DNA of 64,000 bases from Zarea fungicola (taxonomy: Eukaryota > Ascomycota > Sordariomycetes > Hypocreales > Cordycipitaceae): positions 277,580 through 341,579 of the forward strand of contig FWCC01000068.1 of the NCBI GenBank assembly GCA_900169235.1. The letters run 5' to 3'. This document shows positions 45,371 through 55,235 of this stretch, one piece after another. The translations under genes and the position numbers were made by a program. Numbering within the stretch: position 1 is the first letter of the stretch; the number at the start of each line of letters is the position of its first letter. A model generated the notes under the pieces. It searched no databases. It was not told where the DNA came from and saw nothing but the letters and a program-made list of their open reading frames with translations.

Positions 45371-46638
45371 TTACAACTTGAATCCCAGTGTATTGAAAAA
45401 ATCTCCAGTTAGCTTTGCAACTTCGCTTGCTACTCCCCAGCTTATCTCGTAGCCTCGTCCTCCCGCACCATACGCATGCAGAACGGTGAATTCTCGCCCC
45501 GAAACTGACCTTTGTTCTAATTCGATACGCATCCCACCTTCACGAGTCGGGCGACGTCCGACGACGTCTGCAATGACAGCAATATCCTCACTCTTGCTGG
45601 AAGACGTGGTTCGTGCGAATGGCTCAAGCTCCTGCACGGCAGCAAGTAAAGTATCGCGAGTCTTCGAGTCTGGCTCAAGGGACCAGTCCCCAGGCTGTTT
45701 TGTGCCACCAACAATAGTTCCACCGGAAAAGAATCGTGGGATTATAAAGTTCCATGTGCCGTCCTTGTTTTGGCGTGTCACTGTCTTGGTGGCATGAACC
45801 ATATTAGTGACAACAGTCTGGCCTGCATATTTGTCTTGTAAGCGTACGGTGGCAGGCAATCATTGAGCAACGGGGGCAAAAAAGAAAAAAAATCTACCTC
45901 GCGTTGGGAAATATTTTTGGTCATCAAACCCAGTACCGCTGGCATTGATGACGAGTATTACATTACTTTGTATGCCGAAGGCTTCCCACTCTTACTTGAG
46001 ATCTCTATGCAGCGTCTTGCCGCCACGTAGGATAAACTTTCGTAGGAGGGACTGGCAATACATTGGGGAATTGACGCAGTAGGTCTCGTATTCAAATCCA
46101 AGGTTAATATCCATAGGAAGTTCCGAATCACCCCATTTTCTGTAACAAGGCAGACTTGTTTCTTCGGCAAAGCTTTCTGCGGTCTGTTTCTGGTACCCGG
46201 TGTCCGGGTCCTCGAGAAGCTCAACACCCATGGTGCGTGTGATGCCACACCAGGGCTCTGCTTCAACCAGAATTCCGAATTCTGCTACCGTCTCGCGCAG
46301 CCATTTCCCTTCGCGCCGTAGCTGAGGTGTTGTGGCGGGAATGGGCCGGACATGGGCGCCTGCCCACATCGAGGCATAGTCGGCCGAGTGATAGGATGGA
46401 GACCCTGGAATGGAGTTGGGCCATTCACGAGACACTAGGAGAACATTTGTCTCGACCCCATGCATGTTTCCCTGCGCAAGTGCATCTTGCAGTTTAATTG
46501 CTGACGATAATCCAATCACACCAGCGCTGTTACGTTGTAGTTAGTAACGTATAGTAGAGATGTCCTGCAAATACCATGGTGAACCTACCCAACTACAACC
46601 ACAGTTGGGATACGATGAGCCTCGGCATTTCCCGCCAT
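45371..46638 (-). CDS. D-amino-acid oxidase, frame interrupted by an in-frame TAA
   Basis: Flavoenzyme oxidising D-amino acids to keto acids, ammonia and H2O2, usually peroxisomal. Minus-strand exons 46638-46589, 46526-45898 and 45822-45371 encode 376 codons. Seen: FAD motif TVVVVGAGVIGLSSAIKL (about residues 12-29), YASMWAGAHVRPIPATTPQL, VINASGTGFDDQKYFPTRGQ, WNFIIPRFFSGGTIVGGTKQ and the C-terminal signature VLHAYGAGGRGYEISWGVAS. Codon 195 (45994-45992) is TAA, with homologous sequence continuing in frame after it. Either this is a nonsense mutation (a CAA to TAA change would suffice), or a 57-nt intron, 45995-45939 (GTAAGA..CAG), is spliced out in frame, which would remove 19 codons including the conserved VILVINAS strand. 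The C-terminus GFKL is only a weak PTS1. Every other part looks intact. Confidence 0.78.
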
Positions 46639-47374
46639 ATAGAAGAGTCTCCAGATGGAATTTGGGCTGTGTTGTCATAAAAATGCCACTAATGGGATTG
46701 ACAAGGAAAAAAGACAGATCTTGGGATCGTAGAGGTGGCGGGGTTGATTTCATTGCTGGTAATTCCCCACGTGTCCGCATCAAAGCTGAGGCACTACTAC
46801 TTCAGCCTCACGTCTTCTTTGTAATATTGGCTATAGCACTGATGTTTCTACATTTTGAGAGGCAGAAGCCCAATTTGTCCATCCAGCCTAGAGTTTGTGC
46901 AGTGGAAGGTGTAAGTGTAACTTTGAAAGTTAGAGTTTTCTTGCACAAACTCCAATATGCTCGACTGAGTACCAGTTTGGAGTGTCATGGAAGCGAGCAA
47001 GGCTTGTCAATGGGCTGCCTGCCGATTTCAATACTGCTTGAGCACCACCATGTAGCCTTTATTCCTATAATTATAATTAATCGTTTATTCTATTTTGGAA
47101 AGAAGCAGAGTTTTGAGTAGACATTAGACATTAGAATAAAGTAGCGTTCATAAAGATGTATAATAGTGAAATCCAAAAATTCGTGATTACCCAAACATGA
47201 GAACTTGCTCTTCCCCTCCCGTACTGTACAAGTTTGCTTCATTTCCTTCATTTCCTTAATTCCTCTATTCTTCCACTCCTCCACTCCTCCATTCCTCCAT
47301 CTCCTTCATGTAACTCATTTCCTTTCTTGCCTTTTATTCTGTAATTGTGTTGTAGTTATGCAGTGAGATGCCTG
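46639..47374. other. 5' flank of the D-amino-acid oxidase, 3' flank of the coiled-coil gene
   Basis: A 186-codon plus-strand frame (46560-47120) crosses this region and the antisense of the oxidase first exon but shows no family features, so I left it out. A pyrimidine-rich repeat lies at 47232-47335. Confidence 0.5.
47232..47335. repeat. Pyrimidine-rich degenerate repeat
   Basis: Reiterated CATTTCCTT and CACTCCTCCATTCCTCC units on the plus strand (AG-rich on the coding strand of the neighbouring gene, in its 3' flank). Low complexity; no function implied. Confidence 0.6.
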
Positions 47375-48442
47375 TCAATTTCTCTGACGCTTGGCAGCAG
47401 GCTCACCCGAACTGGTGGGTTCAGCCGCATTCTTCGCCTCTTCTTCTCTGAGGCGCTGCAAGAGATCCTTGGCATAAACGCGGCGCACTCTGTCCTTGTC
47501 CTTTCTGATCTCGAGCTCCTTTTCCAAGAGCGCTATGCGAGAATCTTTGTAGTCAATCATGGCCTCCAAGTATGTTTTGCTGGTCTCTCTGGTCGCTGCA
47601 AGGGTTTCGACCTCCTCGGCCGACTCACGGAGCTGGTCCTGCAGCGTGTTGATCTGCCTCTCCCGGCTCTCCAGGAGGGCGCGCTGGGAAATGTCGCGCT
47701 GCTCCGCAAGGGCCTTTTCTTCCCTGAGATCTCGAATGACGATATCGGCGTCATCCACCAGGGCCATGGCCGTAGTCAAGTCCTCTTCGAGCCTGTCTGC
47801 CCGCTCCACGGCGCGGCTAGCCACTCTGAGGTGGTATTGAACCTCATTGGAATCGCCAGCAAGATCGGTTGGCGAGGGAGCAGAAGGTGGTTGCGCGGGG
47901 CTGGCCATGTGCCTTATTTCTAGCAGACTCTGATGGAAGTGACGGGAGACATCGGCAGTCTCTTGCTGCGAATTTTGCAGCATATGTGTGAGTCTGGTGC
48001 ACTCATGCTCTAGAAGGCCGATGCGATCTGTGGCGACCTGCAGGGCTGCATGGTAGACCGTGGCGACCTCGGGCCGCGACTCAAAATCAACGAGGCTGTT
48101 GACGAGGATAGCATCCCCTTCTTCATCGCTGTCGGTTTCTGTGCCGAACCAGTGCTGCGAATCAGAGTCAACGTCGCTGTTGACGAGGGTAGCATCGTCG
48201 GCACTGTCGCTCTCAGTTTCTGCAACGAACCCGTTCTGAGACTCAGCGTCGACGTCGCTGTTGACGAAGGTGGCATCGTCGTCACTGCCACTCTCCATTT
48301 CTGTCAGGGGTGTGTTGATATCCATCTCAGCTAGAAATGCGCGATAGGCATCGAGTCCATCATCAAGCGAAGTGGTGGAACTAGAAACGGTAGTCGAAAC
48401 AGATTCCTCGTCAAAAACTGGGTAAAAATTGTCGAGAGACAT
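47375..48442 (-). CDS. Acidic-repeat coiled-coil protein, function unknown
   Basis: Intronless, 355 aa. I recognise no family. Residues 1-48 are Ser/Thr-rich. Three 27-residue acidic units follow (about residues 49-129), each built on SDxxDDATxVNSxVDxxSQ. The second half, from about residue 130, is a long charged heptad-like coiled coil with AVERADRLEEDLTTAMALVD, REEKALAEQRDISQRALLES and LEKELEIRKDKDRVRRVYAK. The tail SSGEPAAKRQRN is a possible basic nuclear signal. A scaffold or nuclear structural role would fit but is inference. Codon use is GC-rich like the neighbours, so it looks like a real gene, perhaps restricted to related species. Confidence 0.75.
   Translation of the reverse strand: MSLDNFYPVFDEESVSTTVSSSTTSLDDGLDAYRAFLAEMDINTPLTEMESGSDDDATFVNSDVDAESQNGFVAETESDSADDATLVNSDVDSDSQHWFGTETDSDEEGDAILVNSLVDFESRPEVATVYHAALQVATDRIGLLEHECTRLTHMLQNSQQETADVSRHFHQSLLEIRHMASPAQPPSAPSPTDLAGDSNEVQYHLRVASRAVERADRLEEDLTTAMALVDDADIVIRDLREEKALAEQRDISQRALLESRERQINTLQDQLRESAEEVETLAATRETSKTYLEAMIDYKDSRIALLEKELEIRKDKDRVRRVYAKDLLQRLREEEAKNAAEPTSSGEPAAKRQRN
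48056..48298 (-). repeat. Three 81-bp tandem units in the coiled-coil gene
   Basis: The units 48298-48218, 48217-48137 and 48136-48056 each encode 27 residues with the shared core VNSxVDxxS. Divergence rises in the third copy. The frame-preserving unit length suggests selection on the protein. Confidence 0.8.
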
Positions 48443-49497
48443 GATGGTGTGTTTCTCTTTATGTATAAGTAACGACAGAAGAGGTTATAAACTCAATGGC
48501 TGCGACAGTTGCAACAGCTGAAACTGGTGGTATGTGTGTGGTAGAGTGTGTGCGGTACACTGTAGTTGTGTGGTAGAGGTGGTAGAGTGTGTTTGACAGA
48601 GTTTGTCTGAGTAGAAGTATAACTTGAACCAAGAGAAGAGTATCTTCAGATAGAAGAGAGAAAAGTAGCGAGTAGTTGACTTGTGCAAGTGTGTAAAGGT
48701 GAGAGATTTGTTTGGAAGAGACAAGAGGGAGACGGGGGAACAGCTTGAATAAATATGAAATCTTAAAGAGCCACGCGGACGAGGCAGCCATTGCTTTGTC
48801 GCTAAAATATAATTTTTTTTCCACATGATGATGCAATTGACAGGAAGATGCTTTTGCATTTTGAAAATCTGAGCGCCACGAACCCAAGACTTAGCGAGGG
48901 GGCGTATCGCAACACACGTGAAGACCGCCTTTTTAACAACAAGGGAAACTGAAAAGCCTTTCAGTCTTGGGTTTGAAGTATATTACGAGGTACATTGTGC
49001 GGTTGGAATAAATTTCGACCTGAAGATGCTAGGGCTTTCAAATCATGTCAGTGTAAGTAGCAATGGAAACTGGGGTTGCAAAGAACTTTAAAGTCCCCAA
49101 CAACTCTACCAGAGAGAACTCTTGCCAGTATCCTGAAAGATGTCAAAATATGTACGGATATCCCCTTCGTGGAGAGAGCGGGTCAAACTTTTTACAACTT
49201 TGCACATTACGTGGGGTTTACTCGTGAGCCACGTCTTGGAGGTGGCGCTTTTTTCCAGGCACCCGGTATGATAACCGTGGCGGCGCCGCCATTTCCTGAA
49301 CAAGGCTGAAGAAAGCGTCTTTTACAATATTACTACTCTCACTACTGCGTGGAAATAGATGAGGCTTCGTGGTGTTGCACTATAAAAATAGAGAAAAATG
49401 GTAAATATAAATTGGTATTCTGCTAATGATTCATGGCAAGTTTTGGCAATACCTAACAATTTTCCCCCCTGCATTCTTACATGTGTTAAAATAGACT
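48443..49497. promoter_or_regulatory. Promoter of the coiled-coil gene and 3' flank of the MFS carrier
   Basis: 1.05 kb. The coding-strand leader next to 48442 is rich in CACAC/TACAC-type pyrimidine-purine repeats (48530-48600). No other gene supported; the minus frames at 48459-48887 overlap in two frames and look accidental. Confidence 0.5.
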
Positions 49498-51124
49498 TTA
49501 GATTTTCCACAGGAAATGTGGATGGGTCCAGTCCATGTCGTCGATTTCCTGCTGTGTCTTGCCGCGCAACTTTTCGCTGGCGTCGACTGACAGACGCTTC
49601 TTATTATCAGCCCTCATCCACAAGAGCATTAGTGTACTGAGCACGAGAACGGTACCGGCAGCAGCCAAGTTAAGCCCGTTGCCAATGTGATAATTGGGGG
49701 CATCAAAGGGTAGGTAGGACCAGCCACTGATGAGACCACCTATATTACCGCACATGACGTTGTAGCCAATGGCTGCGCTTCGTGCCGTGTCACCAACGAC
49801 ATTAGCAGAGACTTGGGCGTTTGTTAGTGGTCCAAGAGAAAAGAGTGAAGAGGCAATGAGAAAAGTGGCGCCATATCTGATGGAAGGGTTCTCCGATCCA
49901 AGGAACATGCAGTAGCCGATGATGACCAGTGGGGTGGAAAGAATGATGAAAATCTGGCGGCGGTCCATTCGCCAGCTGAAAAGGGGGATGAGAACGGTAA
50001 AAAATGCACCGACGACGTATGGAGGTACAGTGAACAACTGTTTCTGCACCACAGTCTTGTCTTTGTAAATGGTGGCGATAATTGTAGGCGTAAAGAATGA
50101 AAGGCCCTGCACAGTAATGTTGTTGAGCAGGAAGATAAAGCCAGTGCTCAGTGTGACTGGATTGAAGATACCACGTTTTACTTTTTGCCCATCAATCTTG
50201 TCAATCAATTGCTTGCTGCCGATGCGTTCAGAGCGGATGCGAGCAACTGCGAGCTGCTTCTCCTCGGGGCTCAGCCATCTGGCGGTTTCCGGGCGGTCGG
50301 TGAGGATGAAGAAGGCAAGTATGCCGAGACCAATGGTGATTATGCCCTCGATTGCAAAGATCATTCGCCAGGTGTGGAGGCCGCCAAAACCAGGTAGCCG
50401 CAGGATAGCAGTTGCCAGCAGGCCTCCAAACGCACCGCCAAGTGGCGCCATGACTATATAGAGAGAGAGGCGAAAGGCCAGCTCTGAGCGACGGTACCAG
50501 CGAGACATGTAGTAAGCTACGCCAGGTAGCATACCAGCCTCAAAGATGCCAAGCAGGAAGCGTACGCCTGCAGCCTGTGGGACAGTTTTAACAAAGGCTG
50601 TTCCAAGCGACGCAATTCCAAAGAGTAGGGTAATGAGGGGAATGAACCAGCCAGGGCCAAGCCATTTGCACATGATGTTGGACGGAATCTCAAAGAGGAT
50701 ATACGATACGTAGAAGACTGAGATCATCATGTTGTAATCGTAGCCCCGGAGGTGGAGGTCCTTGTCCAGGCCAGCAATTTTGGCATTTCCTAGGTCGCGT
50801 TAGCATCGAGTCCTGCAGGGAGGGGAGGGCAAACAAATAGAATTTGCGTACCGAGATTGGCCCTATCAATGAAACAAAATAGATAAAGCACTGATACAAT
50901 GGGCACGATGCAGAGGTCAATTTTCAAGCGTAGCCGACTCTCTAGTTTCGGGTCAAAGGTTACCGCGTCCCCGCTGCTGCAACGAGTACCGAAAAAAATT
51001 AGCCATAATTCAAGGTCAGAGGCAAATTATCAACAAACTCTTCATCAACATCGCCTTCGAGATGCTGGGGGTTTTTGAGGCTATCAGAGCCCTCTGCAAA
51101 AGAGTCTCGCTTGACAGGATCCAT
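49498..51124 (-). CDS. MFS anion:cation symporter, allantoate permease (Dal5)-like
   Basis: Minus-strand exons 51124-51039, 50976-50852 and 50789-49498, 500 aa. The junctions rebuild GDAVTFDPKLESRLRLKIDL and LYLFCFIDRANLGNAKIAGL, the D-R-x-N-(L/I)-G-N-A-(K/R) signature of the ACS/Dal5 family. The other hallmark is VRFLLGIFEAGMLPGVAYYM with SRWYRRSELAFR. Twelve helices are plausible. Known relatives import allantoate, nicotinate, pantothenate, biotin precursors or dipeptides; the substrate here cannot be told. The first donor is the less common GTTTGT (intron 50977-51038), chosen because it is the only phase-2 donor that keeps the frame; a second CAG three bases on would drop one Ser. The nearby D-amino-acid oxidase makes a nitrogen-scavenging role attractive, but this is inference. 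Confidence 0.88.
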
Positions 51125-52200
51125 TGTGGCACAGCAGTTGCTAGTCGGAGATTAATTTTGGACGTTGTGTTGTTAAAGATGGTGGTGGGCCTAGCGAGCA
51201 ACAACAGAAAGAAGAAAAAGGAGGGGGATCACGGCAAGTATTTGTATGCACGGGCTGCAGCCGAAGCCTTGCGGGCAGCCTGACAATTCTGCTTATTCCA
51301 CGGTGCTTTCCGTTGGCCGAGGGTAGGGGTTATAAGTTGGGGTAGAAGAATTTAAGTTAAACAAATAACTAACGTTAAACCTGGGGCCGGCTGATCAATC
51401 TTGAACTAACCGCGTCTGGTAGCCTTGTAGTGAGGGGGAGGAACCAGGATAGCGACGGATGGACATGGCTAGTCCTGACTCTACCTTACCGAAGGGCGCT
51501 GTTCAGTGGGCCGCGGGGGTATACGGGCGACATTTTCTGGGAATTTAGGGGACGGGTGGAGTGTGGCTTGGGAGGGCCACCACGACGTAATTCGCAGTAT
51601 GCCGATTTGCTTGATGCACTGGCAGGGCTTGGCAGTAGAACGACTCATGGCCTTCTAGTGGCTGCAAGAAGGGGTCCTGAGCTCCCGGCAGAGATGCACG
51701 GCAAACCCGTACGGCAAGCTTTCACGGCAAGTCAATGTCTACTACTAGGCACTTGTTGAGACAAATACACCGTAGGTACAGCATTGCGATTGACAGCGTC
51801 TTTTCGTCTCGCCTTCAAATGTACATATTATTCCGAGGAGTAAAACCGCATTCGCCTAAAAATTGGAGATTTTCTCTGATTTAATAACAAACCGCTGCAC
51901 CTCGCTTGTCCCTTGTGTTAACACGCATGTCTTTTCCGTTAGTGTTGCGCTGCGCACGCATGTCTCACAACGGATAGTAATTAGAAGTCCTACCTAGCGA
52001 TGCAACCCTTATCTCCAACACACTCTCTGAAGCATATAGAGGCACTGTCTAAACAAAATTGCACCATGGTAATGTGTTTGAATTTATTTGTAAATCGACA
52101 TTACCCATAGCATCCGCCTAGTGGCCTGTCACGGACCAACTGGCAAGTAGCAGCCAGGAAGCGGATTTCAGTCTCAGCTAATATTCAATACAAAATCTCC
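51125..52200. other. 5' flank of the Dal5-like carrier and 3' flank of ohr
   Basis: 1.08 kb. A 109-codon plus frame (51430-51759) has no family features. The left end must contain the carrier's promoter. Confidence 0.5.
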
Positions 52201-52764
52201 TTAAAAGGATTCCACCGTAATTGTGGTCGTCACATTACCCTCAGTCGCACGGCTGTATGGGCATACCTGTTTGGCCGTGGCAACAAGCTTCTCCAGGTCC
52301 TCCTTCTTGACACCCTTGACCTTGACGTGCATGTCGACACGGATGCCCAGATCCCCCTTCTTCAGATCGCCCACCAAGTGCACTGTAGTTTCAATGATGC
52401 TGTCATCGGATTTGCTGGGAAGCTTGATGCCGAGCTTGGGAGCTACCAGGCCCATGGCCCCCTGGAAGCACGCGCCGTAGCCCGCGGCAAACAGCTCCTC
52501 GGGGTTCGTCTTGCCTGGGCTTCCGGCACCACCGAGCGACTTGGGCATGCCCAAGTTTACAGTAAGGCCCTCGCTGCCCTCAACGTGGCCATTGCGTCCA
52601 CCAGTAGCGGCTGCCTTGGCAGTGTAGAGGATTGGCGCAGTATCAGTGTTCAGGAAACGGCGGGGTGCGGCGACAATGGCAGGACGAATTGGCGCAACTG
52701 CGCTGCGCGACAGTACTCCAGATGCCTGGCGCAGGAGGGGGTTGGCGACGCGAAAAGTGGACAT
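52201..52764 (-). CDS. Organic hydroperoxide resistance protein (Ohr/OsmC family), mitochondrial
   Basis: Intronless, 187 aa from the ATG at 52764. An upstream in-frame extension to 52842 lacks features, whereas 52764 starts an Arg-rich presequence, MSTFRVANPLLRQASGVLSR, ending near RRFLNTD. The OsmC domain starts with ILYTAKAAATGGRNGHVEGS and LTVNLGMPKSLGGAGSPG; the peroxidatic Cys99 is in FAAGYGACFQGA and the resolving Cys168 in KQVCPYSRATEGN, the Ohr spacing. The enzyme is a thiol peroxidase that reduces organic and lipid hydroperoxides with lipoylated or thiol reductants. Divergent from the CxC-rich metal-binding gene across 1.15 kb. Confidence 0.93.
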   Translation of the reverse strand: MSTFRVANPLLRQASGVLSRSAVAPIRPAIVAAPRRFLNTDTAPILYTAKAAATGGRNGHVEGSEGLTVNLGMPKSLGGAGSPGKTNPEELFAAGYGACFQGAMGLVAPKLGIKLPSKSDDSIIETTVHLVGDLKKGDLGIRVDMHVKVKGVKKEDLEKLVATAKQVCPYSRATEGNVTTTITVESF

Positions 52765-53917
52765 GATGCAATGAGATGCGATGGACGAGGAATTGATGGA
52801 ATTGATGACACCGAGGTTGATGTTTGAGGATAAATAAAACAATTTGTCGTGTCAGATTGCGGCTTTGCCAAACCAGGCCTGTGTCGAGGCGCTAGGCCAA
52901 GTTCATCATTTGAGGTAAATTCAGCTGTCTGTACCGCTTCAGCGCTTGATTACTGGTGCGAGGAACATGACCATCATCGCAGCTAGATATTTTCTGAGGC
53001 TCTGCCGATGAAGCCGGATTTGTTTAACTGCCAACTAGGCGTGGATTGAAAACATTTTGTAATTGCGCACTTACATGATGCAGCTTGGATTGCCGTACCC
53101 CACAATAGCTTGCCTGCATATGCCGTTGACCTCAAGCCAGGATTCACTAGTTTTAGTAGCTAACTAGTTCACTCTGGATTTTGTGAAACTGTTTTCTTCA
53201 AGCGGAATAAATCACGCAGAGTCCTTGACAACATCAAGAATCTCTACCAGGGTGCTTGCCCATAACTTGGTCGAGCCGAAAGGAATCAACACAGAGGCAG
53301 TCCAAGAGCTGGGCTTTGACATGAATCTATAGCTTGAGCTGTTGAGCTCGCTACCAGTAAACTTTAAATAGCCTACATCTAGTTAGCGGAAATAATTGCT
53401 GGCCTCATTCGGTTTCTAATCGAGGCGGAAGTCGCCTGCGGACAGGTGAAAGGCTTTACCTCTACCAAGCAGATTCGGACTAGACTTGAAGAGAAAAAAA
53501 TGGGCTACCAAACAAGACACAGTCAGTCCTGCTGAGCAAGCGTCGCCTGATACTTGGAAATGCTTACGCAAATTGTCGAATGATTCGCTGGATGGATGCA
53601 TCTAGGCCAAGCCAAGATCGCCTGGTGCTTGGAAATACGGCGCGTCCTATTGGCTGATGGCGGGCCACATCCACATCCCAGCCAATCACGGCCACGCCAA
53701 TTCAAGCATCCAGGTCAGCAGCTGCGAGATCTTGAAGCACCAGTGGATCTTGCATTCAAGTATAAAGACGTCACTGCAAGCCAACACAATTACCTATTGT
53801 CCTGTCATCATCCATCAACTCACTCAGCTTTCTTCTTTGCAACCAATCCTCAACCATACAACTAAATATCGACAGTCATCCATCTTTCGAGACTCTTCAC
53901 ATTTCTGAACCTTCACA
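52765..53917. promoter_or_regulatory. Divergent intergenic region (ohr / CxC-rich protein)
   Basis: No gene seen. The right part contains a duplicated ~20-bp element (53544-53563 and 53619-53638), an inverted ATTGGCTG..AGCCAAT pair around 53650-53686, and a TATA-like AGTATAAAG near 53758-53766, about 150 bases before the ATG at 53918. Confidence 0.5.
53544..53638 (+). promoter_or_regulatory. Duplicated ~20-bp element upstream of the CxC-rich gene
   Basis: CGCCTGATACTTGGAAATGC at 53544-53563 and CGCCTGGTGCTTGGAAATAC at 53619-53638 agree at 17 of 20 bases, exactly 75 bases apart. A direct repeat 280-370 bases before a metal-binding gene could be a paired regulator site. No known site is matched. 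Confidence 0.45.
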
Positions 53918-54319
53918 ATGACTGCTTTCAAGGCCTCTACTTGCTGCCGCCAGGGCGACTCTGTTGAATGTGCTTGTGGTACGTCATTATTGAGGCTCTC
54001 TTGACTTTATATGGCGTCTGTGTTCTAACATTATCTTCTAGCTCAGCAAGCTACCTGCAGCTGCGGCCAAAAGCCTGCTCTCCACTGCACCTGCGACAAG
54101 GCCGCGGCCGAGAACGCCATCCAAGGCGGTGCTCGCTGCTCGTGCCGCGCCCGTCCCGCCGGCGAATGCACATGCCAACGCTCCGCGACTGAGAATGTTC
54201 GCCCTACCGGCGCCACCTGTGCCTGCGGTGTCCGTGCTGCTGACGCCTGCACCTGCGAGAAGGCCTCGGATGGCAAATTCAACCCTGCCAACGAGATTGA
54301 TTTTACTACCCGCAAGTAG
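53918..54319 (+). CDS. Cysteine-rich metallothionein-like protein with seven CxC pairs
   Basis: Exons 53918-53978 and 54042-54319, 112 aa (63-nt intron, GTACGT..TAG). It has sixteen Cys: one CC (TCCRQ) and seven CxC pairs: ECAC, TCSCG, HCTC, RCSCR, ECTC, TCACG and ACTC, spaced about 8-18 residues. Pairs of clusters alternate around the repeats KAAAENAIQGGARCSCRARP and ATENVRPTGATCACGVRAAD, so an internal duplication of about 30 residues is likely. There is no signal peptide, so it is probably cytosolic. CxC arrays bind Cu(I), Zn or Cd as thiolate clusters; copper resistance proteins such as Crd2 are the nearest idea I have, and similar small proteins occur in other Hypocreales. The metal and the name are inference; the gene model is firm. 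Confidence 0.85.
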
Positions 54320-55235
54320 AGTATGCAACTGCAACGCTACTCTTTTTCACAGCAGGACATGACTTTCATGACCTAAGCTTGTAACGGTTTTGGAGGGGCA
54401 TGGGTACGGAGCAATGGCGTAATAGGAAACGGTTTGTTTTTACTACGGGAGAGAAATGGAGAGTAATGCGATAACCTGAATTGGTCTATTGCAGCTCCCA
54501 TGGCTGGCTGATACGGATGCATTTACACAAGGCAGAATTACATGGGAACACGAAGCCAAGGTGGCTGGAGATATCATAGATAGCATTACAGGTGTTGGTC
54601 AGTCATAAATCGGCTGCACCCGCCAATGAAACAATATGTCATTTTTCTTTTCAAATTCGAATCATCCTGCAAGCAAGTAAGCAAGTAAGTAAAGCATTTG
54701 CAAAAAAACCTGTTTTAGGCAAAATTGGCGAACGCTGCTCGATTCGTACCACAGAAACACACATAGGTCTCACCGCCCACGGCCGCCGAACTAATTCTGC
54801 CGGACATTTGAAAAAATGTTGTGGGCGGTCAGAGCTCAGAGCTAGACGCCTTGTGGAACCAGGGTAAGCTGCGACAAAAGTTCGAACAGGTGCGCGCCAT
54901 TTGAGTGGAAGCTCACTTGTTACTACGCGCATTTGCTGTGGCCATAGAGCAGAATCAAGCTTCCCCAGCCAGCATTCCCATCAAAGCGGACCTGTTCTTT
55001 AACTCACTCTGATTCGCGTTAATTGGTTATTGCTAGACCTGTCGTTTGATTTGCAAACACCGCTCCTTTTTTTTTTTTTTTTTTTGCCCCAGTCACTTGT
55101 CGCTTTGTTTGTGTGTTGTCGCACATTTTCGCGCGCGAGGCGTACATCGTTCTCGCCACACACCCCTATCGCCCGTAACGTCGCAAACGGTTCCAGCCAT
55201 CCCATTTCGAAGCCATTCATTTCCATTCCATCACA
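54320..55235. promoter_or_regulatory. 3' flank of the CxC gene and promoter of rcc1
   Basis: No gene seen. A 19-base T-run (55067-55085) and a CT-rich leader precede the RCC1 start. Confidence 0.55.

Noticed and set aside
45966..45995. 30-nt intron to remove the TAA from the D-amino-acid oxidase
   Set aside because: It keeps the frame but is far too short for a fungal spliceosomal intron and uses an AAG acceptor; the 57-nt alternative is the only reasonable intron.
46560..47120. 186-codon plus-strand frame beside the D-amino-acid oxidase
   Set aside because: Overlaps the oxidase first exon in antisense, has no recognisable domain, and ends in AT-rich spacer; probably chance.
51430..51759. 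109-codon plus-strand frame in the spacer before ohr
   Set aside because: No family features, no intron support and no promoter signs; composition like the surrounding spacer.
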